This document shows positions 6,683 to 14,751 of a stretch of 64,000 nucleotides of DNA, piece by piece. The stretch comes from Ekhidna sp051379705 (lineage in GTDB: Bacteria > Bacteroidota > Bacteroidia > Cytophagales > Cyclobacteriaceae): the NCBI RefSeq assembly GCF_051379705.1, contig NZ_CP179868.1, positions 2,728,001 to 2,792,000 on the forward strand, in the 5' to 3' direction. The stretch's first letter is position 1; every line of letters starts with the position of its first letter. The notes under the pieces are model-generated. The model did not search any database and was not told where the DNA came from. It saw only the letters and a program-made list of their open reading frames with translations. The position numbers and the translations under genes were made by a program.

Positions 6683-8752
6683 ATGACACTTAAGAATATA
6701 TTAACCCTCGTTCTGACCCTCGGAATGCTAGGTGCTTTTGCACAGGTGGATCGGAGCAAATTGCCTGAACCGGCAACACCAAGACCAATTAACATTGGTG
6801 ATTACGAATCATTCGAATTGAAAAATGGATTGAAGGTTTTCATCATTGAAAACCATAAACTACCAAGAGTGAGTTACAACCTTCTAGTAGACAGAGAAGC
6901 CATTTTGGAAGGCGACAAAGTAGGTTATCTAAGTATGGCTGGTCAGCTAATGCAAAGAGGCACGGAAACCAGAACCAAAGAGCAATTGGATGAAGAAGTT
7001 GATTTTATCGGAGCTTCGCTTTTTGCAGGATCTACAAATGTATTTGCATCAGGTCTTTCAAAGTATAGCGAAAAGATCATGGAGCTGATGACAGATGTAG
7101 CGTTCAACCCTACATTCCCTGAGGAGGAGTTGGAAAAAATCAGAAAGCAAGCACTTTCTGGATTAGCACAATCAAAAGAAAATCCAGGTGCAATTGCTGG
7201 CAACTTAAATCAAGCTTTGGTTTACGGTTCGGATCATCCATACGGGGAGATTCAAACAGAGGAAACAACCAACAATATTACAGTCGAAGATCTAAAAGCG
7301 TATCATGCAACTTACTTTAAGCCAAATGTCTCATACTTGGCTATCGTTGGAGATGTAGATGTAAAGCAGATGAAGAAGATGGTGAAAACTTACTTTGGAA
7401 GCTGGGAGGCAGGCGAAGTACCGTCGCCTTCGTTTGAAAATCCTAAGGTTCCTGAAAAAACCAAAGTTGGTATCGTAAACAGATCCAGTTCTGTCCAATC
7501 TGTTATCAACATCACATATCCTGTTAAACTCGATGTAGGATCTGACGATGAAATTAAGGTTCGTGTAATGAATCAGATTTTGGGAGGTTCTTTCTCAGGT
7601 AAACTGAACATGAATCTTAGAGAAGATAAAGGATACACTTACGGGAGCCGATCTTCACTTTCATCAGATGAATTGATCTCTCGGTTCAATGCCAATGCTG
7701 ATGTGAGAAATGAAGTAACAGATAGTGCCATTGTACAAATGATCTATGAAATGGGTCAAATGAGAAATGGAGAAATCACAGAAGAAGAACTTGAATTAGC
7801 AAAAAATTCAATCGCCGGAAGCTTCTCTCAATCACTTGAGCGTCCGCAGACGGTAGCAAACTTCGCTTTGAATACTGCGATTTACAGCTTGCCTTCAGAT
7901 TACTACAATACCTACTTACAGAAAGTACAAGCAGTAACCATTGATGATGTGAAAGCAACAGCTCAGAAATATTTAAAACCTGAGAATGCTTATATCAACG
8001 TAGTAGGAAAAGCAGGTGAGGTCGCTGAAAGCTTGAAACAGTTTGGTGAGCTGACGTACTATGACACGTATGGCAATGAAGTCGATCCGTCGTTGATGAA
8101 GTTACCAGAAGGGCTTACAGCGGATAAAGTAATTGCAAACTACAGGTCAGCACTTGGAGGTGAAGATGCAATCAGTAAAATTGATAATGTTACCATTAAG
8201 ATGAGTGGTGAGATGATGGGACGTCAGCTTATCGTGACTCAGATTATGGCTAAAGGTATGAAAACAAGCATGGTTGTAGATATGGGAGGAATGACTGTGA
8301 TGGCCAGCATTTCAGATGGAAAAGAAGCTTCAGTTTCTCAAATGGGCAACAAGCCTTCTTTAGATGATGCAACTGTTGAAGAACAAGTCATTTCTAATGC
8401 GTTGTTTAGTGAGTTGGCTCTAAAGGAATTAGGAGCAACATTGGAGCTTACGGCAGTTGAAGAGGTAAATGGAAGCGACTCGTATGCAATAGAGGTTACG
8501 CTATCAAAAGGAAACAAATACACAGTTTACTTTGATGCCGAGAGCGGCCTGAAAGTGAGATATAGCAAAACTACTGAGACACCTCAGGGAACATTCACTC
8601 AATCAGTGGATTACATGGATTATCAGGAAGTAGAAGGTGTGAAGTTTCCATTCCTGATGAAACAGCAAATGGGTCCACAGAAAATAGACATGAAGGCTTC
8701 TGAGGTTTTGGTTAATCAAGATATATCTGAAGATACATTTCAGGTAGAATAG
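6683..8752 (+). CDS. M16-family inactive partner with C-terminal extension
   Basis: A 689-residue exported M16 homologue (signal ending GMLGAFAQ). Where the active chain reads HFFEH this one reads SMAGQ ('GYLSMAGQLMQRGT'), so both His and the Glu are missing. The second-half-domain signature 'NLREDKGYTYGSRS', which in M16 proteins supplies the Arg/Tyr pair, is retained. This is the hallmark of a non-catalytic M16 subunit that completes the chamber of the active one encoded just upstream. About 235 extra residues follow the M16 part (from roughly residue 455), rich in beta-strand patterns ('YTVYFDAESGLKVRY', 'VDYMDYQEVEGVKFPF') similar to LolA/LppX-like lipoprotein-binding folds. The gene ends at a convergent terminator. 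Confidence 0.9.
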   Translation: MTLKNILTLVLTLGMLGAFAQVDRSKLPEPATPRPINIGDYESFELKNGLKVFIIENHKLPRVSYNLLVDREAILEGDKVGYLSMAGQLMQRGTETRTKEQLDEEVDFIGASLFAGSTNVFASGLSKYSEKIMELMTDVAFNPTFPEEELEKIRKQALSGLAQSKENPGAIAGNLNQALVYGSDHPYGEIQTEETTNNITVEDLKAYHATYFKPNVSYLAIVGDVDVKQMKKMVKTYFGSWEAGEVPSPSFENPKVPEKTKVGIVNRSSSVQSVINITYPVKLDVGSDDEIKVRVMNQILGGSFSGKLNMNLREDKGYTYGSRSSLSSDELISRFNANADVRNEVTDSAIVQMIYEMGQMRNGEITEEELELAKNSIAGSFSQSLERPQTVANFALNTAIYSLPSDYYNTYLQKVQAVTIDDVKATAQKYLKPENAYINVVGKAGEVAESLKQFGELTYYDTYGNEVDPSLMKLPEGLTADKVIANYRSALGGEDAISKIDNVTIKMSGEMMGRQLIVTQIMAKGMKTSMVVDMGGMTVMASISDGKEASVSQMGNKPSLDDATVEEQVISNALFSELALKELGATLELTAVEEVNGSDSYAIEVTLSKGNKYTVYFDAESGLKVRYSKTTETPQGTFTQSVDYMDYQEVEGVKFPFLMKQQMGPQKIDMKASEVLVNQDISEDTFQVE

Positions 8753-8771
8753 CAATTAATCATTTAGAAAT

Positions 8772-8806
8772 AAAAAAAGGCCGCTGAATACTCATCGGCC
8801 TTTTTT
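8772..8806. terminator. Bidirectional terminator after the M16 pair
   Basis: AAAAAGGCCG (to 8783) pairs with CGGCCTTTTTT (8796-8806) around an imperfect inner stem. A-runs on the left and T-runs on the right let it work for the M16 operon and for the convergent lipoprotein gene at 8808. Confidence 0.85.
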
Positions 8807-8807
8807 A

Positions 8808-9188
8808 TTAGCATGCTTGTGAAAATTGAACTACATCAATACCTTCCATGTAATAGATATTCATACATTCCCCATCCCAAATTGCGATAGTGTAATAGTG
8901 ACCAGGACCAGGAAGAACAACCCCTGTTCCATTTTCAGGCATTGGATAGCCATAAGCGCTTCCGAATGAATATTCGGCATCTTCACCGAAAATATTTATG
9001 ATGATTTTTTTCATTTCCGTTTGCATATCCTGACCATTGTAATGCGCTGTTAGATCTTTTAGGTTTTCTCGCAATAATTCAAATTTTTGTTCGGAAGTCA
9101 ATTCCAGCTCAATGGCTTCTTGTTGGACACATGATGCTCCACTAAACAGGAATACAAGAACCAGTAAATGATTTGTGATTTTTTTCAT
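8808..9188 (-). CDS. Small lipoprotein of unknown function
   Basis: A 126-residue protein not recognised as a known family. The N-terminus has a lipoprotein signal with lipobox SGASC (Cys20). The mature part has a helical Glu/Leu-rich segment (around 28-60), then a Gly/Pro/Tyr-rich segment ('YGYPMPENGTGVVLPGPGHYYTIAIWDGEC') given here in part, and three further Cys/Met-containing residues near the C-terminus, ending SQAC. The two late cysteines (in DGEC and SQAC) could form a disulfide. It is monocistronic with a palindrome in its promoter region (9209-9223). Confidence 0.7.
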   Translation of the reverse strand: MKKITNHLLVLVFLFSGASCVQQEAIELELTSEQKFELLRENLKDLTAHYNGQDMQTEMKKIIINIFGEDAEYSFGSAYGYPMPENGTGVVLPGPGHYYTIAIWDGECMNIYYMEGIDVVQFSQAC

Positions 9189-9208
9189 AGTATAAATTAG
9201 TTATTTGC

Positions 9209-9223
9209 TACCTAATTTAGGTA
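9209..9223. promoter_or_regulatory. 15-bp palindrome upstream of the small lipoprotein gene
   Basis: TACCTAATTTAGGTA is a perfect inverted repeat (7-bp arms around one central T), lying 21-35 bases upstream of the lipoprotein start at 9188. A further TACCTA occurs at 9235-9240. It may be an operator, or just a weak hairpin next to a T-rich run. Confidence 0.35.
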
Positions 9224-9290
9224 TTTATTTTTTTTACCTATGCAACGGTTTTGAGGAGAATTAAGCTGCTGATTGATTTTGTTACAATTA

Positions 9291-9321
9291 TTTGTTTGAA
9301 CAATAGATTTATCTATCTTTG
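9291..9321 (+). promoter_or_regulatory. Bacteroidota-type promoter of rpmH
   Basis: TTTG at 9291-9294 is followed 19 bases later by TATCTTTG at 9314-9321. This fits the Bacteroidota consensus TTTG-N19-TAnnTTTG exactly and lies about 33 bases upstream of the rpmH start. Confidence 0.75.
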
Positions 9322-9353
9322 CCCTCCGTTTTTAAGAGCGAAAGAAGAATATT

Positions 9354-9509
9354 ATGAAAAGGACGTTTCAACCTTCAGTAAGAAAGAAGAAAAACAAGCA
9401 CGGATTCAGAAAAAGAATGGAAAGTGTGAATGGCCAATCTGTGATTGCTAGAAGAAGAGCAAAAGGTCGTAAAAGACTCACTGTATCTGACGATATCCAC
9501 AAGAAGTAA
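9354..9509 (+). CDS. rpmH: Ribosomal protein bL34
   Basis: A 51-residue, strongly basic ribosomal protein of the large subunit. The start reads MKRTFQPSVRKKKNKHGF, followed by RKRMES and a second Arg/Lys block ending RKRLTVSD, the universal L34 pattern. Length is normal for Bacteroidota (about 51-53 residues). The start ATG lies 33 bases after a consensus promoter. The rnpA start follows 10 bases after the rpmH stop, giving the conserved rpmH-rnpA pair that supplies L34 and the RNase P protein from one transcript. Confidence 0.97.
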   Translation: MKRTFQPSVRKKKNKHGFRKRMESVNGQSVIARRRAKGRKRLTVSDDIHKK

Positions 9510-9519
9510 AAAGTGGCCT

Positions 9520-9918
9520 ATGGGCCTTTCTAAATACAGTTTTTCTAAACCAGAAAAACTTACAGGTAAGAAAAAAATTGAGGAACTCTTTAAAAGAGGT
9601 TCCTCTTTTTATTTGACTGATTTTCAAGTTCGCTATCTTCATTCCGACGAACCTCTCACTCACCAAATCCTTATATCTGTACCCAAGCGAAATTTTAAAC
9701 GAGCAGTTGATAGAAATCTACTCAAACGTAGAATTCGTGAAGCTTACCGATTGAACAAGCACTTACTGTCTAATTCCGCAAATTCGAAAACTCTTTACAT
9801 CGGATTTATTTATCTTTCAAAACAGATTTTAACTTTTGATAACATTCAGACTCAACTAATCCAGTGTCTTGAACGTTTGGGTAATATCAACACTGATGTA
9901 GGATCCAATCCTGAATGA
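9520..9918 (+). CDS. rnpA: Ribonuclease P protein component
   Basis: A 132-residue basic protein that binds the RNase P RNA and helps it cut the 5' leader from precursor tRNAs. The start at 9520 (MGLSKYSFSK) is preferred over the upstream frame opening at 9445, which would overlap rpmH. Family features: 'FSKPEKLTGKKKIEELFKRG' at the N-terminus in part, and the RNR signature 'AVDRNLLKRRIREAYR' around residues 66-81. It overlaps the S41 protease start by four bases (ATGA), the usual Bacteroidota arrangement. Confidence 0.95.
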   Translation: MGLSKYSFSKPEKLTGKKKIEELFKRGSSFYLTDFQVRYLHSDEPLTHQILISVPKRNFKRAVDRNLLKRRIREAYRLNKHLLSNSANSKTLYIGFIYLSKQILTFDNIQTQLIQCLERLGNINTDVGSNPE

Positions 9919-11579
9919 TTATGAGTAGAAAAGCCAAAATTATCCTTCCATTACTAGCAGCATTCATTGTCTTTGCAGCGGCCGTAAAACCACCCACCGA
10001 TAGATATTTCGAGATACTTAAGAATCTGGACATATTCGCCACCCTTTTCAAGGAAGTGAATGCCCATTATGTTGATGAAATCAATCCAACAACGCTGATG
10101 AAGTCAGGAATTGACGAGATGTTGGAAACATTAGATCCATATACCAACTACATAGCAGCAGACGACATTGAAACTTACCGAATGATGACAACTGGTGAGT
10201 ACTCTGGAATCGGTGCCGTGGTAGAGCGAAAAAATGGAATAAGCACTGTGGTGATGCCCTATGAAGGATTTGCTGCCCACGAAGCAGGCCTGAGAGCAGG
10301 TGATGAGATTCACGCAATTAATGGCATTTCGTTAAATGGAAAATCTCAGGAGGAGGTCCGCTATTTAATGAAAGGGCAGTCTAATTCTGAAATCACCTTG
10401 ACTGTGAAGCGTTTTGGCCAAAGTGAGATGTTTGATGTAAATGTGAAGCGTGAAAAGATAGCTGTAGATAGCGTGCCATATGCAGGCATGGTTACGGAAG
10501 ATATTGGATATGTCCGCTTGACAAGCTTTACGCAAAATGTTGGTCGGTCCATTGGCATTAAAGTACTTGATTTGATGGAGCAAGGAGCTACCAAAATCAT
10601 TTTAGACCTTAGAGGAAACCCAGGTGGGCTTTTGCACGAAGCAGTGAATGTATCCAACGTATTCATTGAAAAAGGAAGAAAAATAGTAACCCAGAAAGGG
10701 AAAGTGAGAGCCAATGATTGGACCTATAACACACTAAATGATCCGGTAGATCCGAATATTCCTGTAGTTGTGTTGACGGACAATGGCAGTGCATCTGCTT
10801 CTGAGATAGTTTCTGGTGTAATGCAAGACTATGATCGAGGCGTATTGATCGGCAGAAAAACTTTTGGAAAGGGTTTGGTACAAATCGAGCGACCACTTTC
10901 ATACGATGCAGTTGTAAAGATTACTACAGCGAAATATTACACGCCAACAGGAAGATGTATTCAGGCGATCGACTATAGCAACAGGAATGAGGACGGAAGC
11001 GTAGGAAAAATTCCTGATTCACTTAAAAATGAATTTTACACATTGAGCGGTAGAAAAGTGTTTGATGGTGGCGGAATTGATCCGGACGTAGAAGTTGAGA
11101 GACTAGAGTTTGCTCCGGTCACACAGAGTCTGATGAGAAATGATCACATCTTCTATTATGCAACTGAGTACTTCTATAAAAACGAAAACTTGAATCCTGA
11201 ATCACCGAATGATTTGAGATTGAGCGATTCTGAATACAGTCAGTTTGCAAAATGGTTATCAAACCGTGAGTTTGATTATGAAACTAGGGTAGAAAGAGAG
11301 ACGAAGGAACTGATAAAAATTGCCAAACAGGAAAAGAAATATGATAAGCTCAAATCGTATTTTGACAATCTGGAAAAAGCGACAAAACATAACAAGGATC
11401 AAGACTTGATTACATTCAAAGAAGAGATAAAAATGCTATTGGAGCAAGAGATTGCCGGACGCTATTTCTACGAAAAAGGCATCATCGAATCTACTTTTGG
11501 CAAAGATCCGGATGTTCAGACGGCCGTGACTATCCTCGATGATCCAGAGAGGTATCAGTCGATTCTAAATCCAAACTAG
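9915..11579 (+). CDS. S41 C-terminal processing peptidase (CtpA-like)
   Basis: A 554-residue periplasmic serine protease. One N-terminal hydrophobic segment (about 8-24) anchors or exports it. A PDZ domain spans about 97-170 ('GIGAVVERKNG', 'GLRAGDEIHAING'), followed by the S41 core: 'LDLRGNPGGLL' (231-240), the Ser-containing GSASASE (291-297) and the general-base Lys in KTFGKG (Lys319). Both catalytic elements are present, so it should be active on protein C-termini. The start overlaps the rnpA stop; an in-frame ATG six bases later is also possible. A helical C-terminal region of about 130 residues follows the core. Confidence 0.93.
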   Translation: MIMSRKAKIILPLLAAFIVFAAAVKPPTDRYFEILKNLDIFATLFKEVNAHYVDEINPTTLMKSGIDEMLETLDPYTNYIAADDIETYRMMTTGEYSGIGAVVERKNGISTVVMPYEGFAAHEAGLRAGDEIHAINGISLNGKSQEEVRYLMKGQSNSEITLTVKRFGQSEMFDVNVKREKIAVDSVPYAGMVTEDIGYVRLTSFTQNVGRSIGIKVLDLMEQGATKIILDLRGNPGGLLHEAVNVSNVFIEKGRKIVTQKGKVRANDWTYNTLNDPVDPNIPVVVLTDNGSASASEIVSGVMQDYDRGVLIGRKTFGKGLVQIERPLSYDAVVKITTAKYYTPTGRCIQAIDYSNRNEDGSVGKIPDSLKNEFYTLSGRKVFDGGGIDPDVEVERLEFAPVTQSLMRNDHIFYYATEYFYKNENLNPESPNDLRLSDSEYSQFAKWLSNREFDYETRVERETKELIKIAKQEKKYDKLKSYFDNLEKATKHNKDQDLITFKEEIKMLLEQEIAGRYFYEKGIIESTFGKDPDVQTAVTILDDPERYQSILNPN

Positions 11580-12260
11580 TTGGCTCTAATCTTAAGCATA
11601 GAGACATCCACTATGGTGTGTTCGGTGGCATTGCACCGTGACGGAGAGCTTCTTTCCAATCAGGTACATCAAGTGGAAAAGTCCCACTCTTCACTATTGC
11701 CAGGAATAGGTTTACATGTTTGTAAGGAAGCCGGAGTGACCTTTGATAATCTCGACGCAGTGGCAGTTTCTTCTGGTCCTGGTTCATATACAGGATTAAG
11801 AATTGGTGTTTCAAGTGCGAAAGGGATATGCTATTCGTTAGATAAAAAGCTTATTTCTATTCCTTCTTTAGATGTAATGACTGAGCCTCTAAGAAGTAAG
11901 TTTCCAGGAGATCATTTATTATGTCCAATGATGGATGCTAGGCGAATGGAGGTTTACACGCAGATTGAAGGTCAAAATGGCAATGAAGTTTGGCCGCTTG
12001 CACCTAAGATTTTAGATGAGAAGACTTTCGTAGAATTTGATTTACCGCTTTATTTGTTTGGTGATGGTATGCCAAAGTTTCGTGAGATTGTCGATCAAGA
12101 CAATCTGATCTTTATCGATGATGTTTTTCCGGATGCTAAGAATATGGGACGAATGGCTGAAGAAAAATTTCAGAATGCAAATTTTGAGGATGTAGCCTAT
12201 TTTGAACCCAACTATCTAAAAGAATGGCGAACTACTACACCCAAAAAAAAGTTGCTGTAG
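11580..12260 (+). CDS. tsaB: tRNA threonylcarbamoyladenosine protein TsaB
   Basis: A 226-residue ASKHA-fold protein that acts with TsaD and TsaE in forming t6A at position 37 of ANN-decoding tRNAs. The N-terminal 'LILSIETSTMVCSVAL' and 'AVSSGPGSYTGLRIGVSSAKG' are diagnostic. As expected for TsaB, it is shorter than TsaD and lacks its metal-binding His motif. It begins with TTG directly after the stop of the S41 gene. Transcription is continuous from rpmH, with the small gene at 12264 following after 3 bases. Confidence 0.93.
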   Translation: MALILSIETSTMVCSVALHRDGELLSNQVHQVEKSHSSLLPGIGLHVCKEAGVTFDNLDAVAVSSGPGSYTGLRIGVSSAKGICYSLDKKLISIPSLDVMTEPLRSKFPGDHLLCPMMDARRMEVYTQIEGQNGNEVWPLAPKILDEKTFVEFDLPLYLFGDGMPKFREIVDQDNLIFIDDVFPDAKNMGRMAEEKFQNANFEDVAYFEPNYLKEWRTTTPKKKLL

Positions 12261-12263
12261 ATA

Positions 12264-12602
12264 ATGAACGAGATGGTAACTAAGATTCTTTCCTTATCTG
12301 ATGATATTCGGTATGTAGCCATTTACAAGAATGGACAATTGTTTACAGAGCAGAAAGAAGATAGTCCTGACAGTAGTGAATCCGAGACAGATAAGTATGA
12401 GGAGCTGTTGGTCAATCCAACGATTCTAAAAATTGCTCAGCAAAGAGGTAATATAGATTGCGGCGGTCTCGATTATGTGATTTTAAGATATGGCAATTTC
12501 TTTCAATTGTTTTACGAGATAGATGGAGGCCACGTTTCCGTTTGTATTGATAAAAATGCAAATCCCGTAGAATTTTTTCCTTTGGTTAAATCAGTTTTAT
12601 AA
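12264..12602 (+). CDS. Small cytosolic protein, roadblock-like fold possible
   Basis: A 112-residue protein not assigned to a named family with certainty. It has a hydrophobic strand pattern ('IRYVAIYKNGQLFTEQ', 'LDYVILRYGNFFQLFYEI', 'GHVSVCIDK') separated by an acidic linker (residues 30-47, DSPDSSESETDKYEE) and one helix. This strand-helix layout is reminiscent of small roadblock/LC7-like regulators, but the similarity is by eye only. There is no signal peptide. It lies between tsaB (3 bases upstream) and the DUF2480 gene (adjacent), in a conserved-looking operon. Confidence 0.6.
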   Translation: MNEMVTKILSLSDDIRYVAIYKNGQLFTEQKEDSPDSSESETDKYEELLVNPTILKIAQQRGNIDCGGLDYVILRYGNFFQLFYEIDGGHVSVCIDKNANPVEFFPLVKSVL

Positions 12603-13112
12603 ATGGACGAAATAGTAAACAGAGTTGCCAAAAGTCCTTTAGTTTCTATTGATTTAGAAGATTATCTCCATACTGGAGAATATATCATTTTTGACCTTAA
12701 AGAAACTCTGTACGAAGGCTTGATCCTCAAAGAGTCTGATTTTCGATCTTTTCTTAAAGAAAATGACTGGTCAGTCTATAAAGATAAAAATGTAGGGCTT
12801 GTATGTACTGCAGATGCAATTGTTCCTACCTGGGCCTACATGCTGTTGGTTACTAAAATCAAAGAATGTGCTCACTGTGTAACTTTCGGCGATATTGATG
12901 CCATCGAAAAAAAACTGATTGATGCCGCCATTGAAAAATGTCTTCATAAAAATGATTTAAAGGAAAAAAAAGTGGTCATCAAAGGATGCGGCAATGTTAA
13001 AAACATTGAATATGCATACACCTCCCTGACCGAAAAGCTTTTTCCACTTGTAAGTAGTCTCATGTATGGTGAACCTTGCAGCACTGTGCCTATCTTTAAA
13101 CGAAGAAAATAA
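12603..13112 (+). CDS. DUF2480 family protein
   Basis: A 169-residue cytosolic protein of the Bacteroidota-specific DUF2480 family. Characteristic segments are 'IVNRVAKSPLVSIDLEDY', 'FDLKETLYEGLILKESDFR', 'CTADAIVPTWAYMLLVTK', and the Cys-containing 'VVIKGCGNV' near residue 126. Function is unknown; conserved Cys residues suggest possible metal or Fe-S binding, which is speculation. The start codon follows directly on the stop of the preceding gene, and the DinB-like gene begins 7 bases after its stop, so all are likely translated from one message. Confidence 0.88.
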   Translation: MDEIVNRVAKSPLVSIDLEDYLHTGEYIIFDLKETLYEGLILKESDFRSFLKENDWSVYKDKNVGLVCTADAIVPTWAYMLLVTKIKECAHCVTFGDIDAIEKKLIDAAIEKCLHKNDLKEKKVVIKGCGNVKNIEYAYTSLTEKLFPLVSSLMYGEPCSTVPIFKRRK

Positions 13113-13119
13113 CCTAGCC

Positions 13120-13677
13120 GTGGATATAGAAGTATTAAAATACCCTCTCGGGAAATATGAAGTTCCTGAAGAAATCACCGATGAAGTATTTGATCAATGG
13201 ATTGAAATATTGGCATCACTTCCAGAAAAGTTAAAGAAACTGGTAGGAAATCTCTCATATGATGAACTAGAACTTCATTACCGTCCAGGCAGCTGGAACA
13301 TCAAACAAGTAGTCCATCATCTTGCGGATAGTCACATGAACAGCTTCCTTCGATTCAAATGGATTCTTACCGAAGAAACACCGACCATAAAGACATATCA
13401 AGAAGAGGAATGGGCCAAGACTGCTGACGCAACAAATGAGGAGATTATGGAGTCAACCGATATTTTAAGAGGCTTGCACAATCGGTTGATTATGCTTTTA
13501 AAATCATTACGACCGGATCAGAAGAAGCGAAAATTCATTCACCCGGAATACGGTAAAGAGCTAACTCTTGAATGGCTGGTCGGATTGTATGCATGGCACT
13601 CGCGTCATCACTTGGCGCATATCAAACAAGCCATCGAGCATGAAGGTGAATTTACACCTGAGAAAGTAAACGAATAA
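13120..13677 (+). CDS. DinB/YfiT-like putative metal-dependent transferase
   Basis: A 185-residue four-helix-bundle protein of the YfiT/DinB family. I chose the GTG at 13120 because the family typically begins 'LKYPLGKYE' soon after the start and because this removes the overlap with the DUF2480 gene; an ATG at 13066 would add 18 unrelated residues. The three metal ligands are visible: His in 'HHLADSHMN' and two His in 'WHSRHHLAHI'. YfiT-type proteins bind Ni or Zn and some transfer low-molecular-weight thiols; which thiol is used here is unknown. The gene ends the rpmH-to-DinB run at a terminator. Confidence 0.85.
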   Translation: MDIEVLKYPLGKYEVPEEITDEVFDQWIEILASLPEKLKKLVGNLSYDELELHYRPGSWNIKQVVHHLADSHMNSFLRFKWILTEETPTIKTYQEEEWAKTADATNEEIMESTDILRGLHNRLIMLLKSLRPDQKKRKFIHPEYGKELTLEWLVGLYAWHSRHHLAHIKQAIEHEGEFTPEKVNE

Positions 13678-13680
13678 AAA

Positions 13681-13709
13681 AGGCCCGATCTCTCGGGCCT
13701 TCTCTTTTT
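13681..13709. terminator. Bidirectional terminator
   Basis: AGGCCCGA (13681-13688), loop TCTC and TCGGGCCT (13693-13700) form a GC-rich stem followed by TCTCTTTTTA. It is shared by the DinB-like gene and the convergent floA. Confidence 0.85.
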
Positions 13710-13724
13710 AGGTTAGTTGAGTCT

Positions 13725-14747
13725 TTAGCTTTTCTTCTTGCCGGATCGCTTGCTACCAGATCCTGCAATGGAGCTTCGCATGTCGGTGTCGGCTTCAATG
13801 TTTTGGAATTTGTAATAATCCATAACACCTAGATTACCGTTTCTAAATGCTTCGGCCAATGCCTTCGGTACTTCTGCTTCAGCTAATATTACTTTAGCTC
13901 GAGCTTCCTGAGCTTTAGCTAGCATCTCCTGCTCTTCGGCTACTGCCATCGCGCGTCTTTCTTCAGCTTTTGCTTCAGCCACTTTTAAGTCGGCAGATGC
14001 CTGATCCGTTTGAAGTTTCGCACCGATGTTGGCTCCTACATCTACATCAGCAATATCAATCGATAGAATTTCAAATGCCGTTCCAGCATCTAGTCCTCGT
14101 TGAAGGACAAGCTTGGATATTTTATCAGGATTTTCAAGTACTTCTTTATGTGTAGCTGCAGAGCCCACAGAAGTTACAATTCCCTCACCTACTCTCGCCA
14201 AAATAGTTTCTTCACCAGCACCTCCTACAAGTTGTTTAATATTTGCTCGAATTGTTACTCGCGCTTTTGCTACCAATTGAATACCATCCGCTGCTACTGC
14301 TGCAACCGAAGGCGTATTGATAACCTTTGGATTTACCGAAACTTGAACAGCTTCAAATACATCTCTACCTGCTAGGTCAATTGCAGTGGCCTGCTTGAAT
14401 GTAAGATCAATATTAGCCTTGTCTGCCGAAATAAGTGCACGAATTACCTGAGGTACATTACCGCCGGCGAGATAATGCGTTTCTAAATCTTGAGTTCTCA
14501 ACTGACGCCTTGCTTCCCCTTCCACTTCTTGTATTGAAAGGCCTGCTTTTGTAGCCGTGATGAGAGAATTCACTATTACAGAAGGTGGGACCTTTCGTAT
14601 TCTCATGAAGAATAATTCGAAAAGCCCAACTTTTACATTAGTGACTTGAGCTGTTATCCATAACCCAACTGGTATATAGTATAATAGGATAAATAATACT
14701 ATTACACCTAATACAATTAATACAACTGTTAAAACTCCAAATCCCAT
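13725..14747 (-). CDS. floA: Flotillin-like protein FloA
   Basis: A 340-residue membrane scaffold protein of the FloA (YqfA) family, which organises functional membrane microdomains. An N-terminal hydrophobic hairpin (about 4-33) anchors it. An SPFH-like region follows ('KVPPSVIVNSLITATKAGL', 'EGIVTSVGSAATHKEVLENPD'), then an Ala/Glu-rich coiled coil (about 230-295, repeated 'AKAEERRAMAVAEEQEM'). The C-terminus is basic (GSKRSGKKKS). It is 4 bases downstream of the nfeD-like gene; NfeD and flotillins are standard partners. The operon order is proS-nfeD-floA. Confidence 0.95.
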   Translation of the reverse strand: MGFGVLTVVLIVLGVIVLFILLYYIPVGLWITAQVTNVKVGLFELFFMRIRKVPPSVIVNSLITATKAGLSIQEVEGEARRQLRTQDLETHYLAGGNVPQVIRALISADKANIDLTFKQATAIDLAGRDVFEAVQVSVNPKVINTPSVAAVAADGIQLVAKARVTIRANIKQLVGGAGEETILARVGEGIVTSVGSAATHKEVLENPDKISKLVLQRGLDAGTAFEILSIDIADVDVGANIGAKLQTDQASADLKVAEAKAEERRAMAVAEEQEMLAKAQEARAKVILAEAEVPKALAEAFRNGNLGVMDYYKFQNIEADTDMRSSIAGSGSKRSGKKKS

Positions 14748-14751
14748 TTTA

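Noticed and set aside
9251..9451. A 66-codon open frame across the rpmH promoter
   Set aside because: It overlaps the consensus promoter and rpmH in another frame, and has an unlikely composition.
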